Below, in pieces: positions 5,902 to 10,340 of a stretch of 10,340 nt of DNA. The position numbers and the translations under genes were made by a program. The notes below the pieces were generated by a model that was not told where the DNA came from, did no database searches, and saw nothing but the letters and a program-made list of their open reading frames with translations. This DNA comes from Flavobacteriaceae bacterium. Its GTDB lineage: Bacteria; Bacteroidota; Bacteroidia; Flavobacteriales; Flavobacteriaceae. The stretch is taken from positions 1 to 10,340 of the forward strand of contig WFZY01000282.1 in assembly GCA_015489265.1 (NCBI GenBank). The letters run 5' to 3'. Every line of letters begins with the position of its first letter. Positions within the stretch are counted from its first letter, which is position 1.

Positions 5902-8418
5902 ATGAAATTACTCACAAAAATATTACTATTTTTTTTATTGGGCTTGGTAACCGGTTCTTGCAATTTGTATCGCAAAATTCCCAAAGGGAAGCGCCTGTTA
6001 AGAAAAAATGTGGTTTATGTAGATCAGAAAAAAGAAACATCTGACAAGGTCAACAGTTTGATTGTTTTACAGCCCAATGCCTATCTTTTCGGTTATCCGT
6101 ATTTAGCCGATTTGTATATGCTTGCCGACCAACATCCCAATCAAACCTTTTATCGTTGGGTTCAAAAACACCCCAAAACCTATCAATTTTTAGCCAAAAC
6201 ACTATCGCGAAAACAAATTATTCAATTGCAATATTATTACCGTGACATCAACAAAACCATTCAAAAGGTAGGAAAAGCGCCGGTTTTTATCGATACGAAT
6301 AAAATTAAATTATCATCGGATTTATTGCGATATTACTATGTCAATCATGCTTATTTGGATGCCGAATCGGGTTATAAAATTGATACAATTAACCGGCACA
6401 AAGCCAAAGTTGTTTATCATATTACCAAAAACAAACCTTACATTATCAAAAAATATGAACAAAATATTCAATCGCCATACTTGGCAAAATTGTACCGGAA
6501 ATACCGGAAAAAGAGTCCCATAAAACTTCTAAAACCTTACAATCGAGATGATTTTGTTCAAGAAAAAGCCAATTTGGTCACCTTATTTAGAAATAAAGGG
6601 GTTTATCATTTTCAGCCGTCTTATGTCAATTTCGATTTGGTTTATGATAGTGTTCCGCAAAAGCATTTGATTGATGCCTATTTGAATATTCCCGACCGGA
6701 CGATAACCACACAAGACACCGTTTATACCGAACCGTTTTTGGCTTATCGTATTAAAGATGTCAATATTTACCTGTCCAAATCTAAGGAAATAGATACCCG
6801 CCAAAAAAAGGATTCTGCTGTTTATGACGGCGTCAATATTTATGCGATTAATGACCGGTTGCGTTACAAGCCCAAATTATTGGCGCATTCCATTTTTATC
6901 AAGCCCGGACAATTGTTTAGTGATCAAGCCCGGTTGCGCACGCATCGTTTGTTGATGAGCTTGCAAAATTTTAAGCAAGCTTATATTCAATACGATGAAA
7001 ACCGGCAGGATACAACTTTGACGGCTAATATTTATTTAATTCCCGAAAAACGCTTTAGTTGGAAAGGGTCAGTAGATTTTACACATTCCAACATCCATGA
7101 TTTCGGTATAAAAGGCAGTATGTCATTTAGTGCCAAAAACTTATTTAAAGGGGCGGAAGTACTCAATACATCGCTGTATTTTATGACGGCTTCATCAAAG
7201 GGTTTGAATACTTCGGAACGGCTTTTTGATGTCAATGAATTCGGGGCTGATGTCACCTTGAAATTTCCGAGATTGCTTTTGCCATTCGGATTGAGCAAAT
7301 ATATTCCCAAATATATGATGCCCAAAACCTATATAACGTTTTTGTCAAATTCGCAGACCAATATCGGTTTGGATCGTAGTAAATATGCCGGTATTTTCGG
7401 TTTTGAATGGCGTCCTATCAAAGAACGAAAATTTAAGGTGGATTTGCTCAACTATATGTTTATTACCAACAAAAAGGCATATAAATATTTTGAGATTTAT
7501 ACTTTGGCTTTTAAGCAGGTACAAGATATAGCCCAACAATTAGGACAAACACTCAATGCCCCCGAAGCAGCAGATGCATACCTTAATTCATTATTGCAAG
7601 ATACCAATTTTGCTATAGCACACCCCGATATTTACCGCCAACTGAAAACCATCAAAGAGCGGGAAAAACGCATCACCCAAAACATATTTATTTTAAGTCA
7701 AAAATTTGATTTCTTTTACGATAGTCGTAAGCATCCGTTACAACCGGATTTTTATCTGTTTAATTCAACTTTTGAGTTAGCCGGTGGTTTGATGAGCGCT
7801 TTAAAAAGCACATTAAATCAAAATGAATACGGACAATATACCATAAATAATGTACCTTATGCCGAATATTTTAGAACCGATTTGAGTTTTATCAAACATT
7901 GGCAGTTACACAAAGAACATATTTTGGCATACAGAGCATTTATTGGCTATGCCGCCCCTTACGGCAATTCTGAAAGTGTGCCGTTCGTATCTAGTTATTT
8001 TGCAGGCGGTTCTAATGATATCAGGGGTTGGCGGGCATATTCGTTGGGGCCGGGTTCAACCGGTGGACCCAATGAATTTAACGAAGCCAATTTTAAATTA
8101 ACCACCAATTTGGAATACCGTTTTCCTATAGCCGGTTATTTTAAAGGCGCTTTGTTTACCGATGCCGGCAACATTTGGAATATTAACAATGGCGAAACCG
8201 ACCCAAATAGTCGTTTTACCGGATTGCAGTCGTTAAAAGACATTGCTGTAGCAAGCGGATTTGGTTTACGGGTAGATTTTACCTATTTTATTATCCGTTT
8301 TGATTTGGCTTACAAAGTTTATGATCCTGCCAAAATTAACCAAGCACGTTGGATAGATTTAAAAAACACCAAATTAACTGATGGTGTTTTAAATATCGGT
8401 ATTAGTTATCCGTTTTAA
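5902..8418 (+). CDS. tamL: TamL-type outer-membrane lipoprotein, Omp85 (BamA/TamA) superfamily
   Basis: An outer-membrane beta-barrel protein related to BamA and TamA, thought to insert or assemble other outer-membrane proteins. In Bacteroidota the TamA-like member is a lipoprotein, TamL. From the ATG at 5902 it has 838 residues. The N-terminus MKLLTKILLFFLLGLVTGSC is a lipoprotein signal peptide with Cys20 as the lipidated residue. KIPKGKRLLRKN just after it is the usual TamL opening. POTRA-like periplasmic repeats are expected over about residues 100-400. The C-terminal half alternates as a 16-strand barrel should. It includes GGSNDIRGWRAYSLGPGS, in which Ile-Arg-Gly-Trp (707-710) is the lid-loop motif seen as (V/I)RG(F/Y/W) across Omp85 proteins. 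The chain ends in Phe (GISYPF), a C-terminal barrel signal. An in-frame ATG at 5782 would add 40 residues before the signal peptide and is unlikely. The plug gene follows after 35 bp. Confidence 0.88.
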   Translation: MKLLTKILLFFLLGLVTGSCNLYRKIPKGKRLLRKNVVYVDQKKETSDKVNSLIVLQPNAYLFGYPYLADLYMLADQHPNQTFYRWVQKHPKTYQFLAKTLSRKQIIQLQYYYRDINKTIQKVGKAPVFIDTNKIKLSSDLLRYYYVNHAYLDAESGYKIDTINRHKAKVVYHITKNKPYIIKKYEQNIQSPYLAKLYRKYRKKSPIKLLKPYNRDDFVQEKANLVTLFRNKGVYHFQPSYVNFDLVYDSVPQKHLIDAYLNIPDRTITTQDTVYTEPFLAYRIKDVNIYLSKSKEIDTRQKKDSAVYDGVNIYAINDRLRYKPKLLAHSIFIKPGQLFSDQARLRTHRLLMSLQNFKQAYIQYDENRQDTTLTANIYLIPEKRFSWKGSVDFTHSNIHDFGIKGSMSFSAKNLFKGAEVLNTSLYFMTASSKGLNTSERLFDVNEFGADVTLKFPRLLLPFGLSKYIPKYMMPKTYITFLSNSQTNIGLDRSKYAGIFGFEWRPIKERKFKVDLLNYMFITNKKAYKYFEIYTLAFKQVQDIAQQLGQTLNAPEAADAYLNSLLQDTNFAIAHPDIYRQLKTIKEREKRITQNIFILSQKFDFFYDSRKHPLQPDFYLFNSTFELAGGLMSALKSTLNQNEYGQYTINNVPYAEYFRTDLSFIKHWQLHKEHILAYRAFIGYAAPYGNSESVPFVSSYFAGGSNDIRGWRAYSLGPGSTGGPNEFNEANFKLTTNLEYRFPIAGYFKGALFTDAGNIWNINNGETDPNSRFTGLQSLKDIAVASGFGLRVDFTYFIIRFDLAYKVYDPAKINQARWIDLKNTKLTDGVLNIGISYPF

Positions 8419-8453
8419 TATAAATGGCTTTTTTGTCAAAAAAAATTTTTATT

Positions 8454-9695
8454 ATGAAAAACTTCCTATTAATGTTGGCATTTTCAGTTTTGCAAATAGC
8501 CAATGCACAACTTCAAGATTTGATAGTAACGCCCCCGTATTATATCAAAACGGTTAAACTTGATGACGGCAAACAACCGGTTTCATCGCCGATTATTCAG
8601 TTGGGACATCGCATTCATTTTTCTTTTGACGACCTGCAAGCCGATGAAAAGGAATATTCATACAAAATTTTACGATTTGATGAAAATTGGCAACCGAGTA
8701 TTTTGAACGAATCGGAATATATAGACGGATTTGCTTCAAATATCATAACAGACATAACCAGTTCGACCGGCACGCTACAATCATACACGCATTACAATTT
8801 GGTTTTGCCCAATGATGATACCCGAATTTTGTTATCGGGAAATTACTTGTTACAAGTATTGGATGATGATGAGAATGTGGTGTTTAGTAAGCCGTTTATT
8901 TTATATCAAAAAGATATCAATGTCGGTGTACAAGTCAAATGGGCAACGGATGTACAACTCAATGATAGGATGCAATTTATTGATTTTTCGTTATATGTGT
9001 CGGGCTATACCATTCAAAATGAATCGGAAAATCTCTTGGTTAAGATTTTTCAAAACAATGATATCAATCACAGTATCAATTTCAGACAACCGACCTTTTA
9101 CAAAGGCGCCGAATGGGCTTATCATTATCCGCACAAAGCGCTGTTTGAAGGGCTTAACGAATTTCGACGTTTTGAATGCAAAGATGTACGCGGCTACAAT
9201 TATGGTATAAGCTACAAAGAACTCACGGATAAATTGTATGATTTTTATACTTATACCGCCTTACCGAGAACACATTATTCCTATTATAAAGATATTGACG
9301 GTTGTTACATTTTAAATTCAGTTCAGGCCTACGATGATGTTAATGCCGAAGCGGAATATGTCAAAGTGCATTTTACTTATCAAGGTGATTTGAATGACGG
9401 TGAAACCATTTATGTTGTTGGTCGTTTTAATGATTTTACGGCTGATGATTCATCGCGGTTAAATTATAATGATGAAACCGGTACGTATGAAAATGTACAA
9501 CTGCTCAAACAGGGTTATTACGATTATATGTTTGTGACAAAAAATGCCAGTGGACAGATAGACCGGACAGCTATTGAAGGCAGTTTTGCCCAAACCGAAA
9601 ATATTTATAAGGTTTTGGTTTACTACAAAGCACCCGGTGCCCGTTATACCAAAATCATCGGCTATGGAGAAGCATCATCTGATGATATCAGGTGA
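8454..9695 (+). CDS. type IX secretion system plug protein (DUF5103 family)
   Basis: This resembles the DUF5103 family. Its Flavobacterium johnsoniae member was found as the Plug that closes the periplasmic side of the SprA translocon when no PorV-bound substrate is present. From the ATG at 8454 it has 413 residues. MKNFLLMLAFSVLQIANAQ is a signal peptide with probable cleavage after Ala18, so the protein is periplasmic. An in-frame ATG at 8424 adds ten residues (MAFLSKKIFI) ahead of it; I prefer 8454. The family-typical N-terminal part has IKTVKLD, the YSYKILRFDENWQPS stretch, and YTHYNLVLPNDDTRILLSGNYLLQV. The C-terminal part from about 305 (VHFTYQGDLNDGETIYVVGRFNDF) looks like an Ig/E-set sandwich resembling CBM48 modules. 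It starts 35 bp after tamL with no clear promoter between, so the two are probably co-transcribed. Confidence 0.85.
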   Translation: MKNFLLMLAFSVLQIANAQLQDLIVTPPYYIKTVKLDDGKQPVSSPIIQLGHRIHFSFDDLQADEKEYSYKILRFDENWQPSILNESEYIDGFASNIITDITSSTGTLQSYTHYNLVLPNDDTRILLSGNYLLQVLDDDENVVFSKPFILYQKDINVGVQVKWATDVQLNDRMQFIDFSLYVSGYTIQNESENLLVKIFQNNDINHSINFRQPTFYKGAEWAYHYPHKALFEGLNEFRRFECKDVRGYNYGISYKELTDKLYDFYTYTALPRTHYSYYKDIDGCYILNSVQAYDDVNAEAEYVKVHFTYQGDLNDGETIYVVGRFNDFTADDSSRLNYNDETGTYENVQLLKQGYYDYMFVTKNASGQIDRTAIEGSFAQTENIYKVLVYYKAPGARYTKIIGYGEASSDDIR

Positions 9696-9708
9696 GATTT
9701 AGAAAAAT

Positions 9709-9734
9709 GAGGAAATGAGGATCTTTGGTGCTTC
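9709..9734. repeat. gaggaaatgagg repeat, second extended copy
   Basis: The copy begins 14 bp after the plug stop codon and matches the copy at 4790-4816 through ggtgcttc with few changes. It overlaps the weak hairpin tctttg/caaaga (9722-9739). Confidence 0.55.
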
Positions 9735-9739
9735 AAAGA
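9722..9739 (+). terminator. weak candidate terminator after the plug gene
   Basis: tctttg (9722-9727) and caaaga (9734-9739) form a 6-bp stem with a 6-nt loop, 27 bp past the stop codon. The following gtattttgtctt is only moderately T-rich and the stem is weak. It may simply be part of the dispersed repeat. Confidence 0.25.
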
Positions 9740-9931
9740 GTATTTTGTCTTAAAATAAATGCGCAACGCTTCATACTATACACCTGCTTATAATTTGAGG
9801 AATTGAGGAAAAATTGTGCCGAGTGCAAATGAAAAGTATCAGACGCTTTACCCTTACATTTTTTACCTGATTTTTGTTTCTTAATTGGATGATTCTAGAC
9901 TTTTTACAGCAGATCTTAATTGTACTTTTTC

Positions 9932-9956
9932 ACTTTCTACTAGTTCGCTTGGCACT
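9932..9956. repeat. 25-bp dispersed repeat, copy B (partner at 4981-5005)
   Basis: actttctact, then ag, then ttcgcttggcact. It differs from copy A only at the two middle bases. It is followed by ttccactaggtactttttac, again like the region after copy A. Confidence 0.6.
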
Positions 9957-10076
9957 TTCCACTAGGTACTTTTTACTTTTTCCTGTTTTCGCCACTTTTT
10001 TTGTTTGAAAAATTAAACTACTGATACTGTGTAAATTAACTATGATATTTTTTATTTTTGGGTGTCTCGGACTTGT

Positions 10077-10132
10077 TTTTTGCAATGAATAATTATTTAT
10101 TTGTAAGTCTTACATCACTTAGATTGCAAAAA
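10077..10132. repeat. 56-bp nested inverted repeat
   Basis: tttttgcaat (10077-10086) and attgcaaaaa (10123-10132) form a perfect 10-bp inverted repeat. Inside, gtaag (10103-10107) and cttac (10109-10113) form a second inverted repeat separated by one base. The loops between are AT-rich. No frame is associated. Confidence 0.5.
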
Positions 10133-10204
10133 GTATGATTATTGGCGGTCATTACCCTTGCCATACGAAGGTTTTCCGTAAATTTCAAGTTTTTCGGACG
10201 TTAA

Positions 10205-10315
10205 AAACAATCTGCTGTTTGAGCTAAACGAGTGTGTTGTAAGAAAACGAAAATTTTCAATCAACCGGAAATATAAATTGAAAACGAAAGCTCTTTATGC
10301 GAGTTCAGATTGTTT
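10205..10315. repeat. 111-bp three-level inverted repeat
   Basis: The outer arms aaacaatctg (10205-10214) and cagattgttt (10306-10315) match over 10 bp. The middle arms are gagct (10221-10225) and agctc (10289-10293). The inner arms are ttttcaat (10254-10261) and attgaaaa (10277-10284). All three sets nest in the right order for one long folded structure. It could be a dispersed palindromic element, part of a mobile element end, or a structured RNA. Confidence 0.45.
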
Positions 10316-10340
10316 AGGGAGAAAAACGTAGAAATTAGGA

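Larger units (their letters stand above)
9696..10340. other. 645-bp right end without a supportable gene
   Basis: From left to right it holds an extended gaggaaatgagg copy (9709-9734), a short variant of that core (9797-9808), the second copy of the 25-bp repeat (9932-9956) with further cactttcc/actttttact units to about 9980, and two groups of nested inverted repeats. A minus-strand frame is open from 10294 to 10139 (51 codons) but has no ATG; it ends with YGKPSYGKGNDRQ and a stop. I see no tRNA or rRNA gene. Confidence 0.6.

Noticed and set aside
8424..8453. Earlier ATG for the plug gene
   Set aside because: The ten extra residues precede a complete signal peptide that starts at 8454. The choice is not certain, as a slightly longer n-region is possible.
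10035..10050. tgatactgtgtaaatt as a possible end of an IS256-type insertion sequence
   Set aside because: GTGTAAATT recalls such ends, but no transposase and no second end are in the window.
10053..10060. TATTTTTG as a plus-strand -7 element
   Set aside because: No gene follows within the window and such matches are common in AT-rich DNA.

Overview
The window reads as chromosomal DNA of a low-GC Bacteroidota bacterium, probably one with type IX secretion such as a flavobacterial or related lineage. Four things point there: a TamL-type lipoprotein of the Omp85 superfamily, a DUF5103 protein (the plug of the type IX secretion translocon), a FabI closely resembling what I recall of Bacteroidota FabI, and matches to the Bacteroidota -7 promoter element TAnnTTTG with AT-rich leaders in place of Shine-Dalgarno sites.

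Layout. Positions 1-3567 (minus strand) hold an electron-transfer and fatty-acyl oxidation cluster in transcript order etfB, etfA, acyl-CoA dehydrogenase. The dehydrogenase runs off the left edge. etfB and etfA are separated by 251 bp that contain a palindromic repeat element. Positions 3568-3868 are a gene-free gap with low-complexity repeats, a 14-bp palindrome and the fabI terminator. fabI (minus) follows at 3869-4726, then a 359-bp repeat-rich gap, then a SpoU/TrmH-family RNA 2'-O-methyltransferase (minus, 5086-5820). Diverging from it is a plus-strand pair, tamL (5902-8418) and the T9SS plug gene (8454-9695). The last 645 bp (9696-10340) hold no gene I can support. They carry further copies of the intergenic repeats and two sets of nested inverted repeats.

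How the genes work together. The dehydrogenase would oxidise acyl-CoA and pass electrons to the EtfAB heterodimer. Both ETF subunits carry motifs of the type I associate with clostridial, butyryl-CoA dehydrogenase-linked ETFs rather than the mitochondrial type, so electron bifurcation is a question worth asking. FabI does the reverse chemistry in fatty-acid synthesis but has its own promoter and terminator signals. The tamL-plug pair joins outer-membrane protein assembly with gating of the type IX translocon in one probable transcription unit.

I found no clearly undescribed system. The most unusual material is the intergenic repeat families, the element between etfB and etfA, and the structured right end.
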